A DNA stretch of 64,000 nucleotides. It comes from Flavobacterium anseongense (GTDB lineage Bacteria > Bacteroidota > Bacteroidia > Flavobacteriales > Flavobacteriaceae). Where the stretch lies: positions 344,145 through 408,144 of the forward strand of contig NZ_JAKIHN010000003.1 of assembly GCF_021608185.1 (NCBI RefSeq), in the 5' to 3' direction. This document shows positions 34,953 to 43,996 of this stretch, in pieces. The translations under genes and the position numbers were made by a program. The stretch's first letter is position 1. Every line of letters begins with the position of its first letter. The notes beneath the pieces were generated by a model. It saw only the letters and a list, made by a program, of their open reading frames with translations, was not told where the DNA came from and did no database searches.

Positions 34953-35714
34953 TTAATCTATCTCTACTAAAATCGGGCAATGATCAGAATGTTTAGCTTC
35001 GGGTAAAATTACGGCTCTGCTCATTCTGTCTTTTAAATTTTCACTAACCAAATTATAATCAATACGCCAACCTTTATTATTGCCTCGTGCTCCGGCGCGA
35101 TAACTCCACCAACTGTAATTGTGAGGTTCTTTATTAAAATGACGGAAGCTATCAATGAAACCGCTTTTCATAAATTTATCCAACCACGCTCTTTCTTCGG
35201 GCAAAAATCCGGATACAGTCTGGTTTCGAATTGGGTCGTGAATGTCAATTGCCTCGTGGCAAATATTATAATCACCACAAATAATTAAATTTGGAATTTG
35301 CTTTTTCAAAGCATCAATATAATTCTGAAAATCATCCATGTATTTAAACTTGTGCTCCAAACGGTCTAAGTTAGTGCCTGAAGGCAAATACAAACTCATT
35401 ACCGAAATATCATCAAAATCAGCTCTGAGATTTCTTCCTTCAAAATCCATGTGAGTCACTTCGGTTCCATGAACCACTCTGTTGGGTTTTATCTTGGATA
35501 AAATAGCTACGCCGCTATATCCTTTTTTTTGTGCCGAAAAATAATATTGATACGGATAACCTGAAGCAGTAATAGCTTCTGTTGGAATTTGATCTTCGGT
35601 AGCTTTTATTTCCTGAAGACAAATCACATCAGGATTGGCATGTTGCAACCAATCCAAAAATCCTTTGGTGATGGCTGCTCGAATGCCATTAACGTTATAA
35701 GAAATAATTCTCAT
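34953..35714 (-). CDS. xth: Exodeoxyribonuclease III (AP endonuclease family)
   Basis: This 253-residue exonuclease III has a complete metal-dependent phosphodiesterase site: RIISYNVNGIRAA (Asn7), CLQEIKA (Glu), YSGVAILSK, GDYNICHEAIDIHDP (Asp and Asn) and the terminal SDHCPILVEID (Asp-His). It cuts DNA at abasic sites and has 3-prime exonuclease activity in base excision repair. The ATG at 35714 is preferred over TTG at 35717. It is 35 bases upstream of the OmpA lipoprotein gene on the same strand and divergent from the acyltransferase gene. Confidence 0.97.
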   Translation of the reverse strand: MRIISYNVNGIRAAITKGFLDWLQHANPDVICLQEIKATEDQIPTEAITASGYPYQYYFSAQKKGYSGVAILSKIKPNRVVHGTEVTHMDFEGRNLRADFDDISVMSLYLPSGTNLDRLEHKFKYMDDFQNYIDALKKQIPNLIICGDYNICHEAIDIHDPIRNQTVSGFLPEERAWLDKFMKSGFIDSFRHFNKEPHNYSWWSYRAGARGNNKGWRIDYNLVSENLKDRMSRAVILPEAKHSDHCPILVEID

Positions 35715-35753
35715 CAAATGTTGTTAAGAGTTTTCCCAAAAGTAAATAAAATT

Positions 35754-35827
35754 GATTTGTGATTTAAGATTAACGATATAAGATTTTTTCCTCTTCAAAA
35801 ATCACAAATCGTTAATCAACAATCTTC
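35754..35827. repeat. Facing 7-bp-period arrays between xth and acyltransferase gene
   Basis: The left arm has GATTTGT, GATTTAA, GATTAAC, GATATAA, GATTTTT (35754-35788). The right arm has AATCACA, AATCGTT, AATCAAC, AATCTTC (35800-35827). The right arm is the inverse of the left, and both keep exact 7-base spacing. It occupies a divergent promoter region. Confidence 0.8.
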
Positions 35828-35857
35828 AATTTCATTCTCCTATTTCAGTAGAATTGT

Positions 35858-35865
35858 TATCTTTG
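35858..35865 (+). promoter_or_regulatory. -7 box of OlsF-like acyltransferase gene
   Basis: TATCTTTG matches TAnnTTTG 29 bases before the ATG at 35895. A -33 TTG is not obvious. Confidence 0.45.
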
Positions 35866-35894
35866 TTTTTCACTCAAAAAAATCAAAACTATAC

Positions 35895-37706
35895 ATGGGT
35901 TTAGTTACCGCCAAAGAGGTTGCAAAAGCAATAAAAGCAGATAAGTACGGAGTTTTCGGAACTTTTTGCGGTTGGTTATTGATGAAAGCTTTAAAAATTT
36001 CGACCTTAAATAAAATCTACGATCGAAATAAACACTTAAGCGAAGTAGAATTCCTGAATGCTATTTTAGATGAATTCCAAATCAAGTTTGAAATTCCGGA
36101 AGAAGATTTTAAACGTTTACCAAAAGAAGGAGCATATATTACCATTTCCAATCATCCTCTTGGCGGAATTGATGGCATTTTGTTATTAAAACTAATGCTA
36201 GAAAGAGAACCTGATTTTAGGATTATAGCCAACTTCCTTTTGCATCGTATTGAGCCAATGAAACAATATATCATGCCGGTAAATCCTTTTGAAAACCACA
36301 AGGATGCTAAGTCGAGCGTAATTGGAATTAAGGAAACTTTGCGTCATTTGAGCGATGGAAAACCTTTGGGAATGTTTCCTGCCGGTGAAGTTTCTACCTA
36401 TAAAGACGGACAATTAGTAGTTGATAAAGTATGGGAAGAAGGCGCCATAAAAGTAATTCGAAAAGCGCAGGTCCCGGTAGTTCCTATTTATTTTCATGCT
36501 AAAAACAGCCGCTTTTTCTATTTGTTATCCAAAATAAATCCAACACTCAGAACCGCAAAATTACCTTCTGAACTATTAACACAAAAAGACCGGGTGATTA
36601 AAGTTCGTATTGGTAAAGCCATTTCGGTTGCCGAACAAAACGAACATAAAAGTATCGAAGAATACTCGGAATTCCTTAGAAGAAAGACCTATATGCTGTC
36701 TAATTCCTTCAATAAGGAAAATAATATTTTTGACCCGCGTAATATTGATCTGAATTTAAAAACGCCTAAAAGTCCGAAACAGATTGTAAAACCTGCGAAT
36801 CACGATAAAATCCTGGAAGAAATTGCAGCGTTGCGTGACAGTGATTATCGTTTGCTGCAAAGCAAAAACTATATGGTTTTTTTAGTTCCGGCTGATCATA
36901 TTCCGAATATTTTACATGAAATTGGCCGCTTACGCGAAATCACTTTTAGGTCAGTTGGGGAAGGAACCAATGAGCCTATCGATTTAGATCGTTTCGATTC
37001 TTATTACCAACACATGTTTTTGTGGGATGATGATGCACAGCTCATTGCCGGTGCTTACCGAATGGGATTTGGCTCAGAGATTTTTCCTAAATACGGTATC
37101 GAAGGTTTTTATCTTCAGGATTTATTCCGATTTGAGCCCGAATTATATGGCATGATGGAACAATCTATCGAAATGGGAAGGGCATTTATTATCAATGAAT
37201 ACCAACAAAAACCAATGCCATTATTCCTGCTTTGGAAAGGTATTGTACACACAACTTTGCGTTATCCGGAACATAAATTCCTGATTGGTGGTGTGAGTAT
37301 CAGCAATCAATTTACCGAATTCTCAAAATCACTGATGATTGAGTTTATGAAGTCGCATTATTATGATCCTTATGTGGCACAGTATATCCATCCGAAAAAA
37401 GAATTCAAAGTAAAACTAAAAGATGCAGACAAAGATTTTGTCTTTAGCGAAACGGAAGCCGATTTAAATAAATTTGATAAAATTATTGATGAAGTCGAAC
37501 CTGGCAGCTTGCGTTTACCTGTTTTAATTAAAAAATACATAAAGCAAAACGCTCGTGTTGTGGCTTTCAATGTTGACCCCTTGTTTAACAACGCAGTTGA
37601 CGGCTTAATGTATATTCGAATTGCTGATTTACCCGAAAGCACTGTAAAACCTGTAATGGAAGAATTTCAGGCGGAACTTGAACGAAAAGAGAAGAATTAT
37701 AAATAA
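35895..37706 (+). CDS. Two-domain acyltransferase: PlsC-like plus GNAT-like (candidate ornithine/amino-acid lipid synthase OlsF)
   Basis: This 603-residue protein has an N-terminal lysophospholipid acyltransferase domain (about 70-285) with SNHPLGGIDG (His87, Asp93) and MFPAGEVS. The C-terminal half (about 310-560) is of the GNAT/hemolysin type, with LREITFRSVGEG, DDDAQLIAGAYRMGFG, MEQSIEMGRAFI and FLIGGVSISNQF. This order equals OlsF, the bifunctional enzyme described in Serratia and F. johnsoniae that N- and O-acylates ornithine to make ornithine lipid. A glycine-lipid role is the alternative. No transmembrane segment is obvious. Monocistronic, ending in a bidirectional terminator. Confidence 0.85.
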   Translation: MGLVTAKEVAKAIKADKYGVFGTFCGWLLMKALKISTLNKIYDRNKHLSEVEFLNAILDEFQIKFEIPEEDFKRLPKEGAYITISNHPLGGIDGILLLKLMLEREPDFRIIANFLLHRIEPMKQYIMPVNPFENHKDAKSSVIGIKETLRHLSDGKPLGMFPAGEVSTYKDGQLVVDKVWEEGAIKVIRKAQVPVVPIYFHAKNSRFFYLLSKINPTLRTAKLPSELLTQKDRVIKVRIGKAISVAEQNEHKSIEEYSEFLRRKTYMLSNSFNKENNIFDPRNIDLNLKTPKSPKQIVKPANHDKILEEIAALRDSDYRLLQSKNYMVFLVPADHIPNILHEIGRLREITFRSVGEGTNEPIDLDRFDSYYQHMFLWDDDAQLIAGAYRMGFGSEIFPKYGIEGFYLQDLFRFEPELYGMMEQSIEMGRAFIINEYQQKPMPLFLLWKGIVHTTLRYPEHKFLIGGVSISNQFTEFSKSLMIEFMKSHYYDPYVAQYIHPKKEFKVKLKDADKDFVFSETEADLNKFDKIIDEVEPGSLRLPVLIKKYIKQNARVVAFNVDPLFNNAVDGLMYIRIADLPESTVKPVMEEFQAELERKEKNYK

Positions 37707-37737
37707 AAAAAGCCTCGAGATTCGAGGCTTTTTTTAT
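37705..37737. terminator. Bidirectional terminator between acyltransferase and thioredoxin genes
   Basis: AAGCCTCGA (37710-37718), loop GAT, TCGAGGCTT (37722-37730), flanked by A6 on the left and T7 on the right, so it serves both convergent genes. Confidence 0.93.
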
Positions 37738-37743
37738 TTAGTT

Positions 37744-38736
37744 TTATTGAAGTAAACCCGCTAACTGTTCTTTTAGTTTTGGGTCTGATGGTCTTGCCGC
37801 ATCGGCATCTACAACAGTTCCTGTTGGATCAATCAAAATAAACCTTGGGATTGTATTTACATTAAATGCTTTGATAAAATCCATATTCGCTCTGTCTGCA
37901 TACAATTGAATTCCGGTAAGCTCTTTTTCTTTTACAAATGTTCTCCATTTTTCGTGGTCTTTTTCAGAATCCGTAGAGATACTTACGAAAGCGATGTTTT
38001 TATCATGCAGACTTTTTTCCAATTCTTTCAAAAACGGAATTTCAGCACGACATGGTCCGCACCAGGTTGCCCAAAGATCAATGTAAACATATTTCCCTTT
38101 TAAACTTTCTAATGTAGTTTTCCCACCGGCGTGATTTTCATAATCAAAGTTTGGCGCTTTTGAATTGTTCATTTTTTTGCCAGCAAGCTTTTGATTGTAA
38201 TATTGTCTCAAGCCAAACAATTCCTCATCAATATTTTGTTTTTGCAAAGCAACAAAGTTTGAATCCAATTTGGCTGAATCTAATTTTTGGAAATCTGAAT
38301 TCCTTTTAGCATCAATCATTTTATTGAAACTGGCCTCATCCGCAGCAAGCAATTCATTATAATTAAAGGTGCTTTCTTCAATTGTTGATTGGGCTAAAAA
38401 ATTGTTTTCCGCTTCACCTTTACCAGTATATTTGATAGATGCATCAAAGTTTTTAGCATCCATTTTTAACTTCAAATTATATCCGTTTTTCAAAAACAAC
38501 TGAGTATATTCTACACCGTCAAACATCAAATACAATCCTTCTTTAACTTCAAAAGTAGCTTTGAAAAGATTGTCTTTATCAATTTTTATCTCCTGAATAG
38601 TGTTTTTATTTTCTTTAATATAAATAACATCACCATTTCTATTGGCAATATCAGCCTGAAAAGTCATTGTGTTTTTTTGAGCAAAACCAATGCTTGAGAA
38701 CACAAACGCAACTAAAATGAAATACAATTTTTTCAT
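37744..38736 (-). CDS. Exported TlpA-like thiol:disulfide reductase
   Basis: With the ATG at 38736 the protein has 330 residues and a signal peptide (MKKLYFILVAFVFSSIGFAQ); the longer frame from 38766 adds ten residues before it. Residues 22-110 look like the DUF4369 beta domain common before Bacteroidetes thioredoxins, a helical linker follows, and residues 190-325 are a TlpA/ResA thioredoxin fold with WATWCGPCRAEIPF (CxxC CGPC) and the cis-Pro in TIPRFILID. It likely reduces disulfides in periplasmic proteins, perhaps for cytochrome maturation. The specific partner is unknown. Confidence 0.93.
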   Translation of the reverse strand: MKKLYFILVAFVFSSIGFAQKNTMTFQADIANRNGDVIYIKENKNTIQEIKIDKDNLFKATFEVKEGLYLMFDGVEYTQLFLKNGYNLKLKMDAKNFDASIKYTGKGEAENNFLAQSTIEESTFNYNELLAADEASFNKMIDAKRNSDFQKLDSAKLDSNFVALQKQNIDEELFGLRQYYNQKLAGKKMNNSKAPNFDYENHAGGKTTLESLKGKYVYIDLWATWCGPCRAEIPFLKELEKSLHDKNIAFVSISTDSEKDHEKWRTFVKEKELTGIQLYADRANMDFIKAFNVNTIPRFILIDPTGTVVDADAARPSDPKLKEQLAGLLQ

Positions 38737-38763
38737 AAAATAAATTTTAATTTTAAGTGAAGT

Positions 38764-38771
38764 CAAATATA
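38764..38771 (-). promoter_or_regulatory. -7 box of TlpA-like gene
   Basis: The minus strand reads TATATTTG, a match to TAnnTTTG, 27 bases before the ATG at 38736. The -33 part is not clear. Confidence 0.4.
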
Positions 38772-38849
38772 GTTTTTTCTGAAATATACGCCTAATGCTT
38801 TAACAAAACATGTTTCAAAGTTTACCATAGCTAATTGATATTTGTTTTT

Positions 38850-38857
38850 TACTTTTG
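38850..38857 (+). promoter_or_regulatory. -7 box of aspS promoter and short leader hairpin
   Basis: TACTTTTG matches TAnnTTTG. The leader that follows contains GACCGTTAGGTC (38868-38879), a 4-bp hairpin, before the aspS ATG at 38908. Confidence 0.45.
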
Positions 38858-38907
38858 CAGACTCAAGACCGTTAGGTCGAATAGTTACGAAGTAAAAATT
38901 TATTGTA

Positions 38908-40656
38908 ATGTACAGAAGTCATAATAATGGTGAATTAAACGCCACACATATTAACAAAGAAGTAACGCTTGCCGGTTGGGTTCAAAAATCTCGTGATAAA
39001 GGATTCATGATTTGGGTTGATTTGCGCGACCGTTACGGAATTACACAATTAATTTTTGATGAACAAAGAACAGACAAAGCCGTTTTTGAAAAAGCAAAAT
39101 CGCTCGGAAGAGAATTTGTAATTCAGGTAAAAGGAACTGTAATTGAGCGTGAGTCAAAAAATGCTACTATGGCAACCGGCGATGTTGAAATTCTGGTTTC
39201 TGAATTAAATATTTTAAACTCAGCGATAACTCCGCCTTTCACCATTGAAGACGAAACTGATGGCGGCGAAGATATCCGAATGAAATACCGTTACTTGGAT
39301 ATTCGTAGAAATCCGGTTAAAAATTCACTGCTTTTCCGTCACAAAGTGGCTATGGAAGTTCGAAAATATTTATCCGATTTGGATTTTTGTGAAGTAGAAA
39401 CACCGTATTTAATCAAATCTACTCCGGAAGGCGCAAGAGATTTTGTGGTGCCAAGCCGAATGAATGAAGGCCAATTTTATGCTTTACCACAATCGCCACA
39501 AACATTCAAACAATTATTGATGGTTGGCGGAATGGATAAGTATTTCCAAATTGTGAAATGTTTCCGTGATGAAGATTTGCGTGCCGACAGGCAACCTGAA
39601 TTCACCCAAATCGATTGCGAAATGGCATTTGTAGAACAAGAAGATATTTTAAATGTTTTCGAAGGATTGACACGTCATTTGCTAAAAGAATTAAAAGGCA
39701 TTGAAGTAGATAAATTCCCGAGAATCACCTACGATTATGCCATGAAAACCTACGGAAATGACAAGCCGGATATTCGTTTTGACATGAAGTTTGGCGAGTT
39801 AAATTCGGTAGCCCAACATAAAGATTTTGGTGTTTTCAATTCGGCTGAATTAGTAGTTGGAATTGCCGCTCCAAATTGCGCATCCTTTACAAGAAAAGAA
39901 ATTGACGCTTTGATTGACTGGGTAAAACGTCCTCAGGTTGGCGCATCCGGAATGGTATATGTAAAATGTGAAGAAGACGGAACTTTTAAATCATCTGTAG
40001 ATAAGTTCTACGATCAGGGCGATTTGAAAAAATGGGCAGAAGCAACCAATGCCAAAGCCGGCGACATGATTTTTGTGCTTTCCGGTCCGGCTGATAAAAC
40101 ACGCGGGCAACTTTCGGCACTTCGTATGGAATTGGCAACACGTTTGGGATTAAGAAATCCTGAAGTTTTTGCTCCGCTTTGGGTTGTTGATTTTCCTTTG
40201 TTAGAATTCGATGAAGAAAGCGGCCGTTATCATGCGATGCATCATCCGTTTACGTCTCCAAAACCTGAAGATATGAAACTGATTGAAACCGAACCTGGAA
40301 AAGTTCGCGCCAATGCTTATGATATGGTTTTGAACGGAAATGAAATCGGTGGTGGTTCCATCAGAATCCATGATAAAGACTTGCAAAGCAGAATGTTCTC
40401 ACTTTTAGGATTCACTCCGGAACAAGCTGAAGAACAATTTGGTTTCCTAATGAATGCGTTCCAATTTGGCGCGCCACCACATGGTGGATTAGCTTTTGGA
40501 TTGGACAGATTGGTAGCCATTTTGGGCGGACAGGAAACAATTCGGGACTTTATTGCTTTCCCAAAAAACAATTCGGGAAGAGATGTTATGATTGATGCGC
40601 CAGCTGCAATTGATGATACTCAGTTAAAAGAATTATGCATAAAACTTGATTTGTAG
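38908..40656 (+). CDS. aspS: Aspartate--tRNA ligase
   Basis: This 582-residue class IIb aminoacyl-tRNA synthetase is bacterial type. It has an OB-fold anticodon domain (1-110, [23 protein letters not shown]), class II motif 2 ([21 protein letters not shown]), a bacterial GAD insertion domain (about 290-410) and motif 3 ([16 protein letters not shown]). It charges tRNA-Asp in the cytoplasm. The length is close to E. coli AspRS (590). It is a single-gene unit with its own promoter and terminator. Confidence 0.98.
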   Translation: MYRSHNNGELNATHINKEVTLAGWVQKSRDKGFMIWVDLRDRYGITQLIFDEQRTDKAVFEKAKSLGREFVIQVKGTVIERESKNATMATGDVEILVSELNILNSAITPPFTIEDETDGGEDIRMKYRYLDIRRNPVKNSLLFRHKVAMEVRKYLSDLDFCEVETPYLIKSTPEGARDFVVPSRMNEGQFYALPQSPQTFKQLLMVGGMDKYFQIVKCFRDEDLRADRQPEFTQIDCEMAFVEQEDILNVFEGLTRHLLKELKGIEVDKFPRITYDYAMKTYGNDKPDIRFDMKFGELNSVAQHKDFGVFNSAELVVGIAAPNCASFTRKEIDALIDWVKRPQVGASGMVYVKCEEDGTFKSSVDKFYDQGDLKKWAEATNAKAGDMIFVLSGPADKTRGQLSALRMELATRLGLRNPEVFAPLWVVDFPLLEFDEESGRYHAMHHPFTSPKPEDMKLIETEPGKVRANAYDMVLNGNEIGGGSIRIHDKDLQSRMFSLLGFTPEQAEEQFGFLMNAFQFGAPPHGGLAFGLDRLVAILGGQETIRDFIAFPKNNSGRDVMIDAPAAIDDTQLKELCIKLDL

Positions 40657-40686
40657 TAATTTATATCAAATTCACAGAATTTTAAG

Positions 40687-40725
40687 AAGCAACTGTTCAA
40701 ATAATTAAAAACAGTTGCTTTTTTT
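40687..40725 (+). terminator. Terminator of aspS
   Basis: AAGCAACTGT (40687-40696) pairs with ACAGTTGCTT (40711-40720) across an AT-rich loop, followed by a T tract, 31 bases past the stop codon. Confidence 0.88.
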
Positions 40726-40821
40726 ATACTTTAATTTAAAATGTCTCAAGTATTTCTCTATCAAGTTTTTAAATAAAGAATGAAATTTTAACAAATTTTT
40801 AATTATTTAACATTGAAATGC

Positions 40822-40850
40822 TTGTTATGTCGCAATAAAAATTATCTTTG
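40822..40850 (+). promoter_or_regulatory. Predicted promoter of cold-shock gene
   Basis: TTG (40822-40824), 18-base spacer, TATCTTTG (40843-40850), a near-ideal Bacteroidetes promoter. It leaves a leader of roughly 24 bases before the ATG at 40880. Confidence 0.7.
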
Positions 40851-40879
40851 AGCATTATTAATTATTTTTACAATACAAA

Positions 40880-41080
40880 ATGCGCACAGGAACAGTAAAA
40901 TTTTTCAACGAATCAAAAGGTTACGGTTTTATCACTGACGATGAAACTGGAAAAGACATTTTCGTACATGCTACCGGAGTTAAATCTGAAGGTTTAAACG
41001 AAGGAGATAAAGTATCTTACGAAGAAGAGGAAGGTAGAAAAGGTAAAGTAGCGGCTCAAGTAGTAACTATCGAAGAGTAA
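40880..41080 (+). CDS. Cold-shock domain protein (CspA family)
   Basis: This 66-residue single cold-shock domain has both RNA-binding motifs: RNP1 KGYGFI (residues 14-19) and RNP2 DIFVHA (29-34), and the MRTGTVKFFNESKGYGFI opening. It binds single-stranded RNA or DNA and is expected to melt RNA structure. The 5-prime leader is short, unlike the long thermosensing leader of E. coli cspA, so cold control by leader folding is less likely here. Monocistronic with a strong terminator. Confidence 0.96.
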   Translation: MRTGTVKFFNESKGYGFITDDETGKDIFVHATGVKSEGLNEGDKVSYEEEEGRKGKVAAQVVTIEE

Positions 41081-41114
41081 TATATAGTATTTTTTGATTA
41101 CCTAGATTTAAATG

Positions 41115-41145
41115 ACGTCCCGAGTAATTCGGGACGTTTTTTTTA
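41115..41145 (+). terminator. Terminator of cold-shock gene
   Basis: ACGTCCCGA (41115-41123), loop GTAAT, TCGGGACGT (41129-41137) and a T8 tract. Confidence 0.93.
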
Positions 41146-41224
41146 TGTTTTAAAACCCGTTATTTAAAATGAATTTAAATAGTGTTTTTTAAGACGTAAA
41201 AACCAAACGTTTAACGCTTGATTT

Positions 41225-41254
41225 TTGCGAATTAAATAATGCGATGTATATTTG
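41225..41254 (+). promoter_or_regulatory. Predicted promoter of the nuo operon
   Basis: TTG (41225-41227), 19-base spacer, TATATTTG (41247-41254), an excellent consensus match 33 bases upstream of the nuoA ATG at 41288. It overlaps the upstream in-frame extension of nuoA and so argues for the shorter start. Confidence 0.72.
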
Positions 41255-41287
41255 TGCCTATTTAATTTACTTCAAATTTTACCCATT

Positions 41288-41653
41288 ATGCAATCTAATC
41301 AATTAGATTATTTACCAATCCTTATGCAGGCAGGTTTAGCAATAGGATTTGTGGTTATGACCATCATCGGTTCTGGCTATTTAGGGCCAAAAAGACACTC
41401 TAAAAACAAAGACAAAAACTTCGAATGCGGAATAGAATCTGTTGGTAATGCAAGGATTCCTTTTTCTGTAAAATATTTCCTCGTGGCGATTTTATTTGTT
41501 TTGTTTGATGTCGAAGTGATTTTCTTATATCCATGGGCAATCAATTTCAAAGCATTGGGAATTGAAGGTATGATTAAAATGGTAATTTTTATGATGTTAC
41601 TTCTGGTTGGGTTCTTCTATATCATTAAGAAGAAAGCGCTAGAATGGGAATAA
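41288..41653 (+). CDS. nuoA: NADH-quinone oxidoreductase subunit A
   Basis: From the ATG at 41288 the protein has 121 residues and three transmembrane helices. The conserved loop KDKNFECGIESVG (Cys and Glu) and the VKYFLVAILFVLFDVEVIFLYPW helix with its acidic pair are diagnostic. NuoA is a small membrane subunit near the quinone site of complex I. It opens a 14-gene operon in canonical A-to-N order; nuoB starts 13 bases later. Confidence 0.97.
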   Translation: MQSNQLDYLPILMQAGLAIGFVVMTIIGSGYLGPKRHSKNKDKNFECGIESVGNARIPFSVKYFLVAILFVLFDVEVIFLYPWAINFKALGIEGMIKMVIFMMLLLVGFFYIIKKKALEWE

Positions 41654-41666
41654 TAAAATAATTGCA

Positions 41667-42212
41667 ATGAGCGATACAAAAACAAATATGGTTGCTCCGC
41701 CCGAAGGAGTTGTTGGCGAAGGTTTCTTTGCTACAAAACTAAACGATGTTGTTGGTTTGGCACGTGCCAATTCACTTTGGCCTTTGCCTTTCGCTACTTC
41801 TTGTTGCGGAATCGAATTTATGGCAACAATGGCTTCTCATTATGACTTAGCGCGTTTTGGTTCGGAAAGAGTTAGTTTTTCTCCCCGTCAAGCGGATATG
41901 CTAATGGTAATGGGAACAATTTCCAAAAAAATGGCACCAATATTACGTCAGGTTTACGAACAAATGTCAGAACCTCGTTGGGTAATTGCCGTTGGAGCAT
42001 GTGCTTCATCAGGTGGTGTTTTTGATACTTATTCAGTACTTCAAGGAATTGACAAAGTAATTCCGGTAGACGTTTACGTTCCGGGTTGTCCTCCAAGACC
42101 TGAACAAATTGTGGACGGCGTAATGCAATTACAGGAATTAGTCAAAAATGAATCTGTCCGCAGAAGAAATTCACCTGAATATAAAGAATTATTAGCTTCT
42201 TATAACCTATAA
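41667..42212 (+). CDS. nuoB: NADH-quinone oxidoreductase subunit B
   Basis: This 181-residue subunit holds the N2 4Fe-4S cluster that reduces quinone. The cysteine ligands Cys46-Cys47 (ATSCCGIEFM), Cys112 (VGACASSGG) and Cys141 (PGCPPRPEQ) are all present. It lies in the peripheral arm next to NuoD at the membrane interface. The nuoC ATG follows with a single-base gap. Confidence 0.98.
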   Translation: MSDTKTNMVAPPEGVVGEGFFATKLNDVVGLARANSLWPLPFATSCCGIEFMATMASHYDLARFGSERVSFSPRQADMLMVMGTISKKMAPILRQVYEQMSEPRWVIAVGACASSGGVFDTYSVLQGIDKVIPVDVYVPGCPPRPEQIVDGVMQLQELVKNESVRRRNSPEYKELLASYNL

Positions 42213-42213
42213 T

Positions 42214-42732
42214 ATGGCTTTAGAAACTGCATACATACAAGAAAATCTATCTAAAAAATTTGGCAACAATGTGCTGAATTTTGAAATGAAAAGAGATATT
42301 TTTTCCTTCGAAGCTACTTCAGAAACTATTCATGAAGTAATTCAAACACTGAAAGAAGACGAAAGCTTAAACTTCCATTTTTTAACCGATTTGACCGGAA
42401 TTCATTTTCCTGACAATGATGAAAATCATCAGTTTGCCGTGGTGTATCAATTGCACAATTGGGTTGAAAATGTTAGAATCCGCGTTAAAACATTTTTGCC
42501 TGATCCGGCAGAAGTAGATACAATTACTGATTTGTTCTTATGCGCCAATTGGATGGAAAGAGAAGCCTGGGATTTCTTCGGAATCAATTTCAAAGGTCAT
42601 CCTCAATTGAAACGAATTTTAAATATGGATGAAATGATTTCTCATCCAATGCGCAAAGAATTCCCAATGGAAGACAGCGGAAGAACAGATAAAGACGATA
42701 GATTTTTTGGAAGAACAGTTTCAAATAATTAA
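42214..42732 (+). CDS. nuoC: NADH-quinone oxidoreductase subunit C
   Basis: This 172-residue protein is the 30-kDa subunit family, with FHFLTDLTGIHFP and the conserved WMEREAWDFFGINFKGHPQLKRIL, ending near MRKEFPMED. It supports the NuoB/NuoD quinone module. It is a separate gene from nuoD, unlike the fused nuoCD of E. coli. Confidence 0.97.
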   Translation: MALETAYIQENLSKKFGNNVLNFEMKRDIFSFEATSETIHEVIQTLKEDESLNFHFLTDLTGIHFPDNDENHQFAVVYQLHNWVENVRIRVKTFLPDPAEVDTITDLFLCANWMEREAWDFFGINFKGHPQLKRILNMDEMISHPMRKEFPMEDSGRTDKDDRFFGRTVSNN

Positions 42733-42755
42733 AAATAAATAACTCAACATTATAA

Positions 42756-43991
42756 ATGTCAGATTTATTATTACCACCAGAGCATCGCTATGCTAAAATC
42801 ATAGAACAAAGCCGAAATGAAGACGGAAGTGAATTTTCTATCTTAAATCTTGGCCCAACGCATCCGGCTACTCACGGGATTTTTCAGAATATTTTATTAA
42901 TGGATGGTGAGCGTATTTTAGATGCTGAGCCAACCGTTGGCTACATTCACAGAGCATTTGAAAAAATTGCCGAAAACCGTCCGTTTTACCAAATCAATGT
43001 ATTGACAGACCGTATGAACTATTGTTCATCGCCAATCAATAACATGGCCTGGTGGATGACTGTTGAAAAATTGTTGAATATTGAAGTGCCGAAACGCGCG
43101 CAATATTTGAGAGTTATCGTAATGGAATTAGCCCGAATTACAGACCATTTAATCTGTAATTCCATCCTTGGAGTTGATACCGGAGCTTACACCGGTTTCC
43201 TTTACGTATTCCAATTCAGAGAAAAAGTATATGAAATCTACGAGGAAATTTGTGGTGCGCGTTTAACAACCAATATGGGAAGAATAGGCGGTTTCGAAAG
43301 AGAATGGTCACCAAAAGCTTTTGAATTGCTAAACACTTTTCTTGTAGAATTTCCGGTTGCCTGGAAAGAATTCGAAAATCTTTTTGAAAGAAACAGAATC
43401 TTTATAGACAGAACCGTTAACGTTGGTCCGATTACAGCCGAAAAAGCAATGCAATACGGATTAACCGGTCCAAATTTACGTGCGGCCGGAATTGATTATG
43501 ATGTCCGTGTTGCCCAGCCTTATTCTTCTTATGAAGATTTTGAATTCACCGTTCCGGTCGGAAAATCAGGTGATACTTATGACCGTTTCTGCGTTCGTAA
43601 TGCCGAAGTTTGGGAAAGTTTGAGCATCATCAGACAAGCCTTGGCTAAATTACCGGAAGGCCCAATCCACGCTGATGTTCCCGATTATTATTTGCCTCCA
43701 AAAGAAGATGTTTACACCAATATGGAAGCGTTAATCTATCACTTCAAAATTGTGATGGGTGAAGTTCCGGTTCCTGTAGATGAAATTTATCATGCTGTGG
43801 AAGGCGGAAACGGAGAATTAGGATTTTATCTAATAACAGACGGAAGCAGAACGCCATACCGATTGAAATTCAGAAGACCTTGTTATATCTATTATCAAGC
43901 CTATACTGAAATGATTAAAGGCGGAATGTTATCCGATGCTATCGTAATATTATCAAGTTTAAATGTAATTGCCGGCGAATTAGACGCTTAA
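42756..43991 (+). CDS. nuoD: NADH-quinone oxidoreductase subunit D
   Basis: This 411-residue subunit is homologous to the [NiFe] hydrogenase large subunit and forms most of the quinone pocket. Family motifs are LGPTHPATHG near residue 35, DRMNYCSSPINNMAW, GFEREWSP and EGGNGELGFYLITDG with the C-terminal SDAIVILSSLNVIAGELDA. The conserved His and Tyr of the quinone site are in the first and second of these. It follows nuoC with a 23-base gap. Confidence 0.98.
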   Translation: MSDLLLPPEHRYAKIIEQSRNEDGSEFSILNLGPTHPATHGIFQNILLMDGERILDAEPTVGYIHRAFEKIAENRPFYQINVLTDRMNYCSSPINNMAWWMTVEKLLNIEVPKRAQYLRVIVMELARITDHLICNSILGVDTGAYTGFLYVFQFREKVYEIYEEICGARLTTNMGRIGGFEREWSPKAFELLNTFLVEFPVAWKEFENLFERNRIFIDRTVNVGPITAEKAMQYGLTGPNLRAAGIDYDVRVAQPYSSYEDFEFTVPVGKSGDTYDRFCVRNAEVWESLSIIRQALAKLPEGPIHADVPDYYLPPKEDVYTNMEALIYHFKIVMGEVPVPVDEIYHAVEGGNGELGFYLITDGSRTPYRLKFRRPCYIYYQAYTEMIKGGMLSDAIVILSSLNVIAGELDA

Positions 43992-43996
43992 TTATT

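Noticed and set aside
38868..38879. Leader hairpin of aspS as a tRNA-like or T-box attenuator
   Set aside because: It has only a 4-bp stem, with no T-box sequence and no terminator between it and the gene.
41252..41287. Upstream extension of nuoA
   Set aside because: The extension starts inside the predicted -7 box of the operon promoter. The ATG at 41288 fits NuoA.
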